Origin: Natronoarchaeum philippinense
GTDB lineage: Archaea; Halobacteriota; Halobacteria; Halobacteriales; Natronoarchaeaceae
Direction of reading: 5' to 3'
NCBI RefSeq assembly: GCF_900215575.1
Contig: NZ_OBEJ01000001.1
Location: 1,068,588-1,132,587, forward strand
Length of the DNA: 64,000 nucleotides
Shown piece after piece: positions 1-8,833 of this stretch (its first letter is position 1; every line of letters starts with the position of its first letter). The position numbers and the translations under genes were made by a program. The notes under the pieces are model-generated. The model worked only from the letters and a program-made list of their open reading frames with translations, made no database searches and was not told the DNA's origin.

Positions 1-1
1 C

Positions 2-457
2 AGCCACGATTTCAGCGTGTGGACGTTCCGCTTCGCCAATATCGTCGGGCCGGGGCTGCGCGGCGCCGTGATCCCCGACTTCGTCGAGAAACTGGATGAA
101 GACCCCGAGACGCTGACGATCCTCGGCGACGGTCGACAGGAGAAATCGTACATGCACGTCACCGACTGCGTCGACGCAATGGTTCACGTGATCGCACACG
201 CCGACCAGCCGGTCAACGCGTACAACCTCGGGACGCGCACGACCACGTCGGTCGATCGCATCGCCGCCATCGTCGCCGACGAGATGGGGATCGACCCCGA
301 CCACGAGTACACCGGCGGCGACCGCGGCTGGACCGGCGACGTGCCGAAGATGCGCCTCTCGATCGAGAAGCTCGCCGCGCTGGGCTGGGAGCCCGAGCTG
401 TCGAGCGACGAAGCCGTTCGACGCTCGGCGCGTGAGCTGATCGGCGAACTGACGTAG
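2..457 (+). CDS. NAD-dependent sugar epimerase/dehydratase, C-terminal part
   Basis: The reading frame is open from base 2 and its true start lies left of the window. The visible 151 residues begin just before RFANIVGPG, the substrate-binding segment of extended short-chain dehydrogenases of the UDP-glucose 4-epimerase group. The motif SYMHVTDCVDA and the C-terminal GWEPELSSDEAVR follow the same family pattern. Such enzymes interconvert nucleotide sugars for glycans. It is followed by membrane and glycosyltransferase genes, which fits a role in surface polysaccharide or protein glycosylation. The exact sugar cannot be told, because the NAD-binding and catalytic Tyr-Lys half is missing from the window. 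Confidence 0.85.
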   Translation, partial: SHDFSVWTFRFANIVGPGLRGAVIPDFVEKLDEDPETLTILGDGRQEKSYMHVTDCVDAMVHVIAHADQPVNAYNLGTRTTTSVDRIAAIVADEMGIDPDHEYTGGDRGWTGDVPKMRLSIEKLAALGWEPELSSDEAVRRSARELIGELT

Positions 458-498
458 AGACGCACCGACAGCGACGCCGTAGGTCCACCTGCCGCGAG

Positions 499-516
499 TT
501 TTAGGTGGGCTTAAAT
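499..516 (+). promoter_or_regulatory. Degenerate TTAGG-N4-CCTAA palindrome (box 1)
   Basis: The sequence TTTTAGGTGGGCTTAAAT matches four better palindromes in this cluster, with one arm degraded (CTTAA instead of CCTAA). It overlaps a TATA-like run at 511-520 that is 20-30 bases before the GTG at 540. The position suits a repressor that blocks TBP binding. Confidence 0.5.
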
Positions 517-539
517 ATTTCCAGAAGTCACGTGCAGAC

Positions 540-1658
540 GTGACCGACAGCGAGGCGTCATCGATGGCCGGCGCGATCACCCAGCGACGAGTGACGCTCG
601 CGGGCACGGCGCTGGTGCTGGTCGGCCTCGTGCTGGCGGTGCAGGCGTTCGACGCCGGAGCGGTCGTCGACACGCTCGCCGGCGCGGACCGAGGACTGCT
701 CGCGCTCGCCGTCGCCGTCTACGCGGCGTCGTGGCCGCTGCGCGGGCGGCGGTACGCCGACGTGCTGGCGGCGATGGAGCATCGCACAGACACCTACTTC
801 CTCACGCTAACGGTGTTCGCAAGCCAGACGGCCAATCTGGCGATTCCCGCGCGGGCCGGCGACGCAGTTCGGGCGCAGTTGGTCCGAGCCCGGCGCGACG
901 TGCCCTACGCGACCGGATTCGCGTCGCTCGCGGTCGAACGAGCGTTCGATCTCGTGACCGTCGCGGCGCTCGCCGCGGGGTCGGCGGTCGCGCTGGTGGC
1001 GGTCGACGGGACGACGCCGTGGATGCTCGCCGGCGAGACGGCCGGCGGAACGCGGGCGCTGCGGATCGGCGCCGTCGTCGGGATCGGAGCGGTCGTCGCC
1101 GCGCTCGTGGGGGTCGCACTCGCGCGCAGCGATCTGCGCGTTGGCAAGACGCTCCGCGAGACAGCGGCGTCGCAGTCGATCCTCGACCGCGCGCTCGACG
1201 CCGGCGGCCGATTTCTCGACGCCGTCGCCGTCGTCGCCCGCCGGCCTCGGTCGATGGCAGCGATCGGCGTCTGGAGCGCGCTGCTGTGGGCCGCCGACGT
1301 GGCGACGGCCGTGCTGGTGCTCGCGGCCGTCGGGGTCGGCGCCGACGCCGGACTTCTGGTAGTCGCCGGGACGCTCGCGGTCAGCGTCGGCAATCTGGCG
1401 AAGGTGCTGCCGCTCTCGCAGGGCGGGATCGGACTGTACGAAGCCGCGTTCACCGCGATTCTGGTCGGGCTGACGCCGATCGGCGCCGGCGTCGCGCTGG
1501 CGGCTGCGGTGGCGGATCACGCGCTCAAAAACGCCGTCACGCTAGTCGGCGGCGCCGTCGCCGTCGTCTCGTTGAACGTCTCGCTGACCGACGCCGCGGC
1601 CGCCGATTCGACGGCGCGCTCGACGCCGACGGACCGGGAGCCGGAATCGGCCGACTGA
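540..1658 (+). CDS. Flippase-like integral membrane protein (UPF0104/LPG-synthase TM family)
   Basis: This 372-residue protein has many hydrophobic segments and a polar C-terminal tail. Family marks are ANLAIPARAGDAVRAQLV near residue 100 and the late segment GNLAKVLPLSQGGIGLYE, typical of the lysylphosphatidylglycerol synthase transmembrane domain (UPF0104), related to the C-terminal part of haloarchaeal AglD-like proteins. Members are thought to act on lipid-linked substrates, but the substrate is unknown here. The GTG start at 540 is chosen because a TATA-like run ends about 20 bases upstream, giving a leaderless mRNA. Its neighbours are an epimerase and a GT75 glycosyltransferase. Confidence 0.8.
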   Translation: MTDSEASSMAGAITQRRVTLAGTALVLVGLVLAVQAFDAGAVVDTLAGADRGLLALAVAVYAASWPLRGRRYADVLAAMEHRTDTYFLTLTVFASQTANLAIPARAGDAVRAQLVRARRDVPYATGFASLAVERAFDLVTVAALAAGSAVALVAVDGTTPWMLAGETAGGTRALRIGAVVGIGAVVAALVGVALARSDLRVGKTLRETAASQSILDRALDAGGRFLDAVAVVARRPRSMAAIGVWSALLWAADVATAVLVLAAVGVGADAGLLVVAGTLAVSVGNLAKVLPLSQGGIGLYEAAFTAILVGLTPIGAGVALAAAVADHALKNAVTLVGGAVAVVSLNVSLTDAAAADSTARSTPTDREPESAD

Positions 1659-1671
1659 CACCGCCACACTT

Positions 1672-1689
1672 TTTTAGGTTGGCCTAAAA
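1672..1689 (+). promoter_or_regulatory. TTAGG-N4-CCTAA palindrome (box 2), metal-regulator-like operator
   Basis: TTTTAGGTTGGCCTAAAA has near-perfect dyad symmetry and ends 12 bases before the ATG at 1702. TTAGG half-sites are typical of DtxR/IdeR-family metalloregulators. It covers the expected TATA/initiation region of the GT75 gene. A T run at its left edge may also serve as terminator for the preceding gene. Confidence 0.65.
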
Positions 1690-1701
1690 CGGACGGGTAG
1701 G

Positions 1702-2856
1702 ATGACAGCAGACATCTGCGTCGTGGTCCCGACGATCCGGGAGTACGACTGCATGCGATCGTACTTCGAGAACGCCAGAGAGCACGAGTTCGACCTGTCG
1801 CGGCTCCACGTCGTGCTGGTCACGGAGGACTTCTGTGACACCGACGAGATGGAAGCGATGCTCGACGAGGAGGGCGTCTCCGGTGAAGTGTTCGACGGCA
1901 GCCGCCGGAGCGAGTGGTACGAGGAACACGGCGTCAAAGAGTACGAGCACGTCGTCCCGGCGGCCAGCCACGCCGAGACGAGCTTCGGCCTGCTGTACAT
2001 GTGGGCCAACCCGCAGTTCGAGTACGGCGTGTTCATCGACGACGACACGCTGCCCCACCCCGAGGACGACTTCTTCGGCGGCCACTTGGAGAACCTCGCC
2101 TACGAGGGCGAGATCGAAACCGTCACCTCCGACGAGCAGTGGGTGAACGTGCTCTACCAGAACGCCGACGAGCACGGGCTGTACCCCCGCGGCTACCCCT
2201 ACTCGGCGATGGACGAGACCGTCGAGACCGAACGCACCGAGGTCGGCGAGATCGTCGCCTCGCAGGGGCTGTGGACGAACGTCCCCGACCTCGACGCGGT
2301 GCGTATCCTGATGGACGGCGATCTGGAGGGGCAGGCCCAGACCAGAACGAGTCGAGAGGACTTCGGCGAGGACTTCGTCGCCGACGAGGGCGATTACCTC
2401 ACGGTCTGCTCGATGAACCTCGCGTTCCGCCGTGAGGTGATCCCCGCGTTCTACCAGTTCCCGATGGACGACAACCCGTGGGAAGTCGGCCGGTTCGACG
2501 ACATCTGGAGCGGCGTCGTCCTCAAGCGCGCCTGTGACGTGCTCGGCAAGCAGATCTACAACGGCGGCCCGCTCTGTGAGCACAACAAGGCGCCCCGATC
2601 GACGTTCGACGACCTCCACAACGAGGTCGCCGGACTCGAACTCAACGAGCACTTCTGGGAGGTCGTCGACGACGCCGGCGGCGACGCCGACAGCTACGCG
2701 GGCGTGTTCGAAGCCATCGCGGAGGACTTTGCGACCGGCGAGTTCGACGAGTACCAGAACGGGGAGTTCTTCGAGTACGTCGGCGAGTACATGCTCGATT
2801 GGCTCGACTGCCTCGACGAGATCGAGCGCACGACGCCGGCGGTCGCGAGCGAGTGA
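1702..2856 (+). CDS. GT75 family glycosyltransferase (reversibly glycosylated polypeptide-like)
   Basis: The 384-residue cytosolic protein has the RGP/GT75 layout: VVVPTIRE at residues 7-14, the DDD triad in FIDDDTLP at 112-119, then GLWTNVPDLDA, CSMNLAFRREVIP, RFDDIWSGVVLKR and a late GGPLCEHNKA. GT75 proteins are UDP-sugar mutases or self-glycosylating transferases in plants, and archaeal members are often annotated alpha-1,4-glucan-protein synthase. The archaeal reaction is not settled. The start at ATG 1702 lies just after palindrome box 2. It is followed by an iron-type ABC binding protein controlled by a similar box. Confidence 0.82.
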   Translation: MTADICVVVPTIREYDCMRSYFENAREHEFDLSRLHVVLVTEDFCDTDEMEAMLDEEGVSGEVFDGSRRSEWYEEHGVKEYEHVVPAASHAETSFGLLYMWANPQFEYGVFIDDDTLPHPEDDFFGGHLENLAYEGEIETVTSDEQWVNVLYQNADEHGLYPRGYPYSAMDETVETERTEVGEIVASQGLWTNVPDLDAVRILMDGDLEGQAQTRTSREDFGEDFVADEGDYLTVCSMNLAFRREVIPAFYQFPMDDNPWEVGRFDDIWSGVVLKRACDVLGKQIYNGGPLCEHNKAPRSTFDDLHNEVAGLELNEHFWEVVDDAGGDADSYAGVFEAIAEDFATGEFDEYQNGEFFEYVGEYMLDWLDCLDEIERTTPAVASE

Positions 2857-2875
2857 AGCGACGAATATAAGACCG

Positions 2876-2891
2876 TTTAGGCAAACCTAAA
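2876..2891 (+). promoter_or_regulatory. TTAGG-N4-CCTAA palindrome (box 3)
   Basis: TTTAGGCAAACCTAAA is a near-perfect palindrome lying between a TATA-like GAATATAA (2863-2870) and the ATG at 2896. It covers the likely transcription start of the iron-binding protein gene, an ideal operator position for iron-dependent repression. Confidence 0.7.
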
Positions 2892-2895
2892 ACAC

Positions 2896-4032
2896 ATGAC
2901 CCAAGATACTGACGCGAACGGACGGACGCGACGGCGGGCGTTTCTGGCCGGATCGGCCGCGCTCGGTGCCGCCAGCCTGTCGGGCTGTTTCGGGCTGTTC
3001 GGCGGCAACGACGATGAGGGCGACGAGTACGAGTACGAACTCGAACAGATCGGCTCCGGACGCACGGGGCGGGAGCTCTCCGGAGTGCCGATGAGCGAGA
3101 TGCCAGATCTCGAGGGCGAGCTGACGATCTACTCCGGACGCAACGAGTTCCTCGTCGGCCCCCTGATCGAGGCGATCAACGACTTCTACGACGACTTCGA
3201 GGCGACGCCGCGGTATCAGGGCTCGACCGACCTCGTCAACAAGATCAAAAACGAAGGGAGCGGCTCGCCCGCGGACGTGTTCTACTCAGTTAACTCGGGG
3301 TCGCTCGGCGCGCTCGCCGACGCCGGTCGGACCCGTTCGCTCGCGAGCGACGTGGCCGAGATGGTCCCCCCTGAGTTCCGGACCGAACAGTGGATCGGCA
3401 CCTCCGGTCGCGCGCGGTCGGTTCCGTACAACACTAACGCCTACTCCGCGAGCGACATGCCGACGAGCATCGACGCCTACACCGACTTCGACGGCCAGCT
3501 CGGCTGGGCGCCGGGGTACGGCTCCTGTCAGGCGTTCGTGACCGCCATGCGCCTGCTCGAAGGCGAGGAGGCGACCCGCGAGTGGCTCCAAGCGATCCAA
3601 GACGCCGGCATCCAGCGGTACCCCAACGAACTCGCGGTCTGTGAAGCGATCGCCGACGGCGAGATCGACGCTGGGTTCACCAACCACTACTATATCCAGC
3701 GCGTGCTCGCCGGTTCCTCGAACGCCCCGATCGCCACGGCGTTCACGCAGGGCGACGCCGGCGCCATCTTCAACGTGGCTGGTGCAGCGGTCGTCGACAG
3801 CACCGACAGCCCCGACTTGGCCCAGAACTTCATCCGCCACCTGCTGTCGGCACAGGCCCAAGACTACTTCGCCCGCCAGACGTTCGAGTACCCGATGAGT
3901 CCCGAGGTCGACCCGATCGGCAACCTGCCGCCGATCGACGAACTGAACCCGCCGTCGGAACTCGATCTCGCGGAGCTGTCGAACCTGCAGCCGACCGTCG
4001 ATCTGATGCGCGACGTCGGGATCAACCTCTGA
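2896..4032 (+). CDS. ABC transporter iron(III)-type substrate-binding lipoprotein
   Basis: The 378-residue protein starts with a twin-arginine signal (RTRRRAFLAG) and a lipobox ending at Cys31, so it should be exported folded and lipid-anchored. An acidic linker follows. The mature part begins ELTIYSGRNEFLVGPLIEAI and continues in the style of FbpA-like ferric-ion binding proteins (extracellular solute-binding family 1). It would deliver Fe3+ or a related metal to the two-domain permease at 9525-11141, which lies in the same group of box-controlled genes. No ABC ATPase gene is present in the window, so that subunit must lie elsewhere. The start ATG 2896 is 4 bases after box 3. Confidence 0.85.
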   Translation: MTQDTDANGRTRRRAFLAGSAALGAASLSGCFGLFGGNDDEGDEYEYELEQIGSGRTGRELSGVPMSEMPDLEGELTIYSGRNEFLVGPLIEAINDFYDDFEATPRYQGSTDLVNKIKNEGSGSPADVFYSVNSGSLGALADAGRTRSLASDVAEMVPPEFRTEQWIGTSGRARSVPYNTNAYSASDMPTSIDAYTDFDGQLGWAPGYGSCQAFVTAMRLLEGEEATREWLQAIQDAGIQRYPNELAVCEAIADGEIDAGFTNHYYIQRVLAGSSNAPIATAFTQGDAGAIFNVAGAAVVDSTDSPDLAQNFIRHLLSAQAQDYFARQTFEYPMSPEVDPIGNLPPIDELNPPSELDLAELSNLQPTVDLMRDVGINL

Positions 4033-4044
4033 GGACGCCGGACG

Positions 4045-6240
4045 ATGACGGCGAGGGACAGACTGGTCGATCGCGCCCGCCGGCTACGAGGCTCGCCCGA
4101 ACGGATCGTCGCCGCCTTGATCGCCGTCTGCGCCGTCATCGTGACGTTCCGAATCGCAGTCGATGTCTTTGCCTACCACTCCACCAACCACGACGAAGGC
4201 GTCTACCTGAGCCAAGCCGCACTGTTGCTCGACGGCCAGTTGCAGTACGTCGCGGGCGACCTGACCGACGCCGTCCACCCGTGGTTCTACATCGAGGACA
4301 GCGGCCGGCTGTACCCGAAGTACACACCGGTCCCCGCGGCGATGTTCGCGGTTTCGATGGCGCTGTTCGGCGAGCCGCGGGTGACGCTCGCGCTCGTCGC
4401 GGGCGCCAACGCCGCGCTGGCGTACGCACTGGGCGCGACGGCGTTCGATCGCCGCGTCGGCGTCGTCGCGGCCGCCGTCTTCGCCGCGGCGCCGCTGTCG
4501 CTCGTCTCGGGATCGGCGTTCCTGCCGTACGCGCCGACGACGACGTGGAACCTACTGTTCGCGGTCTGCTATCTGAACGGCGTCCGCTCGGGGAGTCTCC
4601 GGTGGGCCGCCGCGGCGGGGCTGGCGACCGGAATCGCCTTCTTCTCGCGCCCGTACACTGCGGTTCTGTTCGCGGCGCCGTTTATTCTGCACGCGCTGTG
4701 GCAGGTGGCGAGCGCCGCCCGCGAGCGGGCCGGATGGGCGGACCTGCGCGAACGAGGAGGGACGCCACTCACCGCGCTTCGGCCGCTGCCTGATCCGATC
4801 GCCCGGAACGCGTTGACGGCTGCGGGCGGGTTGGCGTTCGTCGGCATCGCGCTGGCGTACAACGCCGTCCTCACCGGGGATCCGCTCGTGTTCCCCTACC
4901 AAGCGTTCGCACCGCAGGACGGGCCCGGATTCGGTCGGCGGCGCATCCTCGGTCACTCCATCGTGTACACGCCCGAGTTGGCGCTGGAAGCCAACCTCCG
5001 GGTGCTCCGGCAGTTCGCGACGCGCTGGTTCACCGGCGGGATCGCCGGCACGGCGCTTGCGATGGGCGGTCTCGCGCTCGCAGGGCGACGCTGTGTCGGC
5101 GGGGACAGCCGGCTGAAGCGACTACTTCCCGATGTCGACCCGCTCGCAGTCGCGCTGCTGGCGGGGCTGTTCGTCTCGATACCGGTCGGTAACGTCCCGT
5201 TCTGGGGCAACTTCAACGTGCTCGGCGCGCTGTCGGACCCGAACGACGGCATCATCGCCGTGTTCGGTCCGATCTACCACTTCGACCTGCTGGCGCCGCT
5301 GTCGGTGTTCGCGGCCGCGGGGCTGGTCGCCGCGTGGCGCTGGCTCGCCAGCGGCGTCCGCCGGCTGACCTCGCCACCCGTCGCGCGTGTCACGCTAGCG
5401 CTCGTCCTCGTCGTTGCGCTTCCAGTCGGGGCGATGGGCAACGCCGGACTGGTCGGCGAACCGCTCGACCACCACTCGGCCACCGCCGACAAGTTCGAGC
5501 AGGCGTACGCGCCAGTCGAGGAGACGGAGTTCGACGACGCCGTCGTGTTCCTGCCGACGCCGTACGGCGAGTGGACGAATCACCCGTTCCAGTATCTGCG
5601 CAACGATCCCGGTCTCGACGGTCCGGTCGTCTACGTGCTCGATCGGGATCCGGGTGAGGATTTCGCCGTGCACGAGGCGTATCCGAACCGGACGTACTAC
5701 CGGTACGCGTATCAAGGCGAGTGGACGCCAAACCCGGACCGACACGTCGTTCCCAAGCTAGAGCGGATCGAGGTGCGCGAGGCCCGGACGTTCGACGGCG
5801 AGACGACCGTCGGCATCCCGCCGGGCGTCGAGACCGCCAGCGTGGAACTGGAGACGGGGAACGGCGTGGCCGAGTACACGATCCGGAATCCGAACGAGTC
5901 AGAGACAGTGACGTGGACGCTCGATCGCAACGCGGCGCGGCTGGTCGGCCCCGACGGCAACGGTTCGGCGGTCCGGATCGACGCCACGGACGAGCTCGAG
6001 CTCTTGGTGACGCTGGCCGCAACCGACGGGTCAACGCTGACCTACCGGCAAGCCATGACCGTTCGCGCGGCCGGCAACGGCGTGCAGGTCGTCTGGCCGC
6101 CGGAACGGAGAGTCTGTCCGCTGGTCCCGCGGTGTGGTTTCGAGGGGACGTATCTGCCCGAGCACCCCGACGAACACGTCGGCGGCGTCGACTTCGAGAC
6201 GACGATCGCGGCGGCGGCGGACGACGCCGAGGAATCGTAG
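4045..6240 (+). CDS. GT-C fold membrane glycosyltransferase (ArnT/PMT-like)
   Basis: The 731-residue protein starts 12 bases after the binding-protein gene, so the two are probably cotranscribed. The first membrane helix is followed by NHDEGVYL (residues 48-55), the acidic motif in the first outer loop of lipid-sugar-dependent GT39/GT83 transferases. Further hydrophobic segments run to about residue 470, and a soluble, presumably outward-facing domain makes up the last third. Such enzymes transfer a sugar from a polyprenyl-phosphate carrier to protein or lipid outside the membrane. The donor and acceptor cannot be read from the sequence. The GT2 enzyme at 6452-7186 could supply the lipid-linked sugar. 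Confidence 0.72.
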   Translation: MTARDRLVDRARRLRGSPERIVAALIAVCAVIVTFRIAVDVFAYHSTNHDEGVYLSQAALLLDGQLQYVAGDLTDAVHPWFYIEDSGRLYPKYTPVPAAMFAVSMALFGEPRVTLALVAGANAALAYALGATAFDRRVGVVAAAVFAAAPLSLVSGSAFLPYAPTTTWNLLFAVCYLNGVRSGSLRWAAAAGLATGIAFFSRPYTAVLFAAPFILHALWQVASAARERAGWADLRERGGTPLTALRPLPDPIARNALTAAGGLAFVGIALAYNAVLTGDPLVFPYQAFAPQDGPGFGRRRILGHSIVYTPELALEANLRVLRQFATRWFTGGIAGTALAMGGLALAGRRCVGGDSRLKRLLPDVDPLAVALLAGLFVSIPVGNVPFWGNFNVLGALSDPNDGIIAVFGPIYHFDLLAPLSVFAAAGLVAAWRWLASGVRRLTSPPVARVTLALVLVVALPVGAMGNAGLVGEPLDHHSATADKFEQAYAPVEETEFDDAVVFLPTPYGEWTNHPFQYLRNDPGLDGPVVYVLDRDPGEDFAVHEAYPNRTYYRYAYQGEWTPNPDRHVVPKLERIEVREARTFDGETTVGIPPGVETASVELETGNGVAEYTIRNPNESETVTWTLDRNAARLVGPDGNGSAVRIDATDELELLVTLAATDGSTLTYRQAMTVRAAGNGVQVVWPPERRVCPLVPRCGFEGTYLPEHPDEHVGGVDFETTIAAAADDAEES

Positions 6241-6428
6241 CGGCGGCGGTCGAAGCCGACTACCACGAGAAAGTGAAACCGGCAGCGGGGAACACTAATA
6301 GGAAGGGTAACAACGGCGTTCCGTTCGTCGGCCAATCGACCGGCGACGGCACGACCGGTTCGTCGCCGCACTCTGACTGACGGTCGTCGCCTATCTCGCA
6401 CGGCGTCGGCGCCGAACCGACACGCCGT

Positions 6429-6434
6429 AAAAAA
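6429..6434 (-). terminator. Oligo-T terminator after the GT2 gene
   Basis: On the minus strand a run of six T lies about 18 bases beyond the GT2 stop codon. Archaeal transcription commonly ends at such T runs without a required hairpin. Confidence 0.4.
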
Positions 6435-6451
6435 GTTGAACTCCGGGACGG

Positions 6452-7186
6452 TCAGTCGAACCGTTCTTCCAGACAGACTTTGACGATCGACTTGGCGATG
6501 GCGGCGCCGCCCTCGATCGGGTCGAGCTTGGTTTCGCCGGCGCGTTCGCGGTAGGCGATCGGGTGCTCGCGCACGTCGTACCCGCGCATCAGCGGCCGGA
6601 TCAGCAGTTCGGCCGAGAGGCCGGTGTTTTCGGTCCACTCGATCGACTCGACCACGTCGCGGCGGTAGGCCCGCATGCCCGTCGTCGTGTCGTGGACGCG
6701 TTCGAGCATCAGCACGCTCGCCAGCAGCGCGAACGCTCGATTACCGAAGCGGTTGAACGTCGGCATCGCCTCGGCGCCGTGGTAGATGCGGTCGCCGCTG
6801 ACCACGTCGTAGCCCTCGTTGATCAAGTCGAGAAACTCGGGCAGTTGCTCCATCGGGTAGGTGTCGTCGCAGTCGGTCGTGACGACGATCGGCCGATCGG
6901 GCGTGAGAATCGCCTCGCGCACGGCGACGCCGTAGCCCTGTGGCTCCTGTTCGATGACGCGGGCGCCGTGTTCGCGGGCGATCTCTGGCGTCCGGTCCGA
7001 GGAGCCGTCGACACAGACGACCTCGGCGCGCCCGTCGGTGATCTCGTCGATGTCGTCGAGAACGGTGCCGATCGCCGCTTCCTCGTTGTACGTGCCCATC
7101 ACGACGCTGAGGTCGTCGAAGGTGAACTCCTCGTGCTCGTCGTCGGTGCTCGGGGTCGCAGACTCGTCGCGGTCTATCGCGTTCAT
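6452..7186 (-). CDS. GT2 family glycosyltransferase (polyprenyl-phosphate sugar synthase-like)
   Basis: The 244-residue protein has a GT-A fold: SVVMGTYNEEAAIG (27-40), VCVDGSSDRTPEIA, and the metal-binding acidic motif TDCDDTYP (104-111). FNRFGNRAF and DTTTGMRAYRRD are typical of dolichol-phosphate mannose/glucose synthases. It has no C-terminal membrane helices, so it is the soluble catalytic type. It would make a polyprenyl-phosphate sugar for membrane transferases such as the GT-C protein at 4045-6240. ATG 7186 is chosen; palindrome box 4 lies 33-50 bases upstream. Confidence 0.8.
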   Translation of the reverse strand: MNAIDRDESATPSTDDEHEEFTFDDLSVVMGTYNEEAAIGTVLDDIDEITDGRAEVVCVDGSSDRTPEIAREHGARVIEQEPQGYGVAVREAILTPDRPIVVTTDCDDTYPMEQLPEFLDLINEGYDVVSGDRIYHGAEAMPTFNRFGNRAFALLASVLMLERVHDTTTGMRAYRRDVVESIEWTENTGLSAELLIRPLMRGYDVREHPIAYRERAGETKLDPIEGGAAIAKSIVKVCLEERFD

Positions 7187-7218
7187 TGACGATCCCTTTC
7201 GATCGGACGTACTTGAGT

Positions 7219-7236
7219 TTTTAGGTTTGCCTAAAA
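7219..7236 (-). promoter_or_regulatory. TTAGG-N4-CCTAA palindrome (box 4)
   Basis: TTTTAGGTTTGCCTAAAA lies between the end of the GMC oxidoreductase gene and the start of the GT2 gene. It overlaps the region about 30-50 bases before the GT2 ATG where its TATA box should be, so it likely regulates that gene. Confidence 0.65.
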
Positions 7237-7240
7237 TAGT

Positions 7241-8833
7241 TCAGAGCGCGGCGTCGACGCGCTCGGCGACGCGAAGGGCCAGCGCCGCGATGGTGAGCGT
7301 CGGGTTGACCGCCCCGCCGGTCGGGAACGTCGAGCTGGAGGCGATCCAGCAGTTGTCTAGGTCGTGCGTCCGGAGCTCCGGATCGACGACGCTATCGGCG
7401 GGATCGGTTCCCATCCGGGTCGTCCCCATGTGGTGGTACGCGGGGCCGGTCGCCTCCGGACCCGCGGTCCACTGAATCTCGGCGCCGAGTTCCTCCAGAA
7501 TGTCGCGCTGGACCTCGTTGGCCCGTTCGATCGTGCGCAGCGCCCGGTCGCCGACGTTCCAGTGAACGTCCGGGACGGGGTTGCCGAGATGGTCGGTCTT
7601 CGAGTCGTCGAGGCCGACGTAGCTGTCCTCGCGGGGGAGTTGCTCGACCAGCCCGCCGACGGCGACGTGAGTTCCATAGGAGTCCTGTAGCGAGTCGAGC
7701 AGGTCGTCGCCCCACTCGTCGGCGCCGAGCGCCTGCTCGACCGGCGAGGGGCCGGCGTAGTTGAAAAACTCCAGCTTGAACGGGCCGACCGACTCGTCGG
7801 CGTCGTCGTAGAACTGGTGGCTCTCGCTGGTGAAAAAGCCGACGTGGTTCTGTCGGGTCGGTTCGTCGAGGACGCCGCCGGCGCCGGCAAACAGGTGGTC
7901 CATGAAGTACTTGCCAACCGCACCGCTGGAGTTGGCCAACCCGTCGGGATAGTGCTCGGAGTCCGAGAGCAACAGGAGTCGCGGCGTCTCGACGCCGCCG
8001 GCCGCGAGTACGAACGCGTCCGCTTCTTGGCGATACTCGCCGTCGGGCGTCGCGTACGCCGCGGCGTCGATCCGGTCGGGGCCGTGCTCTAATCGGGCGA
8101 CAGTCGCTCGGTCGATGATCGTCGCGCCCCGCTCTTCGGCGGAGTCGGCGTGGACGCTGGCGTCGTACTTCGCGCCCGAGGGACAGACCGGCTGGCAGGT
8201 GCCGTAGCCCACGCAAGGGCTCCGGCCGTCGTACGGTTCGGAGTTGCGCGCGTTGGGCACCGAGTGCATCGCAATTTCGAGCTCTTCGCAGGCCTCGGCG
8301 AACAGGCCGTCGCTGTACGACGGCGGGAAAGCGGGGTTGGGGAACGGCTCCTCGCGGGGCGGGCCGAAGGGGTTGTCGTCGGCGCCCGAGACGCCGAGCG
8401 CGCGCTCGGCGTCGGCGTAGTGCGGTCGGAGGTCCTCGTAGTCGATCGGCCAGTCGACGCCGACGCCGCGTTCGCTCGCTGAGGCGAAGTCGTCCTCGTG
8501 GAGCCGCATCACCATCCCCTGCCAGTGCAGCGTCGAGCCGCCGATCCCCTTCACGCGGGCGATGTTCAGCGGGTAGAACCACTCGCCGGTCGCCGAGTAG
8601 GCGTCGCGTTCGCCGCCCACGTCCCACACGTCCGGACGGCCGTAAGAGGGCCGAATCGCCTGTTCCATACGCTCGATCCGGTTCGGATCTTCGTCCTCGA
8701 AGCGCGGCCCGGCGTCGAGAACGACGACCTCGCGGCCGGACGCCGCGAGTCGATCGGCGACGAGCGAGCCCGCCGGCCCGGCGCCGATCACGCAAACGTC
8801 GGCGTCGGGCACCGGGGAGCGATCGACGCTCAC
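7241..8833 (-). CDS. GMC family oxidoreductase (large subunit of a gluconate 2-dehydrogenase-type enzyme)
   Basis: This 530-residue flavoprotein has an N-terminal FAD site, CVIGAGPAGSLVAD, near residue 14. It has the Cys-containing GYGTCQPVCPSGAKYD segment found in gluconate/fructose dehydrogenase large subunits. The C-terminal MGTTRMGTDP and WIASSSTFPTGGAVNPTLT are GMC signature regions. The GTG start at 8833 overlaps the small-subunit stop by four bases (GTGA), so translation is coupled. It should oxidise a sugar acid, sugar or alcohol, and may be exported with the Tat-bearing small subunit. No cytochrome c subunit is adjacent. A longer in-frame extension to 9076 reads through the small-subunit gene and lacks family character. 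Confidence 0.82.
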   Translation of the reverse strand: MSVDRSPVPDADVCVIGAGPAGSLVADRLAASGREVVVLDAGPRFEDEDPNRIERMEQAIRPSYGRPDVWDVGGERDAYSATGEWFYPLNIARVKGIGGSTLHWQGMVMRLHEDDFASASERGVGVDWPIDYEDLRPHYADAERALGVSGADDNPFGPPREEPFPNPAFPPSYSDGLFAEACEELEIAMHSVPNARNSEPYDGRSPCVGYGTCQPVCPSGAKYDASVHADSAEERGATIIDRATVARLEHGPDRIDAAAYATPDGEYRQEADAFVLAAGGVETPRLLLLSDSEHYPDGLANSSGAVGKYFMDHLFAGAGGVLDEPTRQNHVGFFTSESHQFYDDADESVGPFKLEFFNYAGPSPVEQALGADEWGDDLLDSLQDSYGTHVAVGGLVEQLPREDSYVGLDDSKTDHLGNPVPDVHWNVGDRALRTIERANEVQRDILEELGAEIQWTAGPEATGPAYHHMGTTRMGTDPADSVVDPELRTHDLDNCWIASSSTFPTGGAVNPTLTIAALALRVAERVDAAL

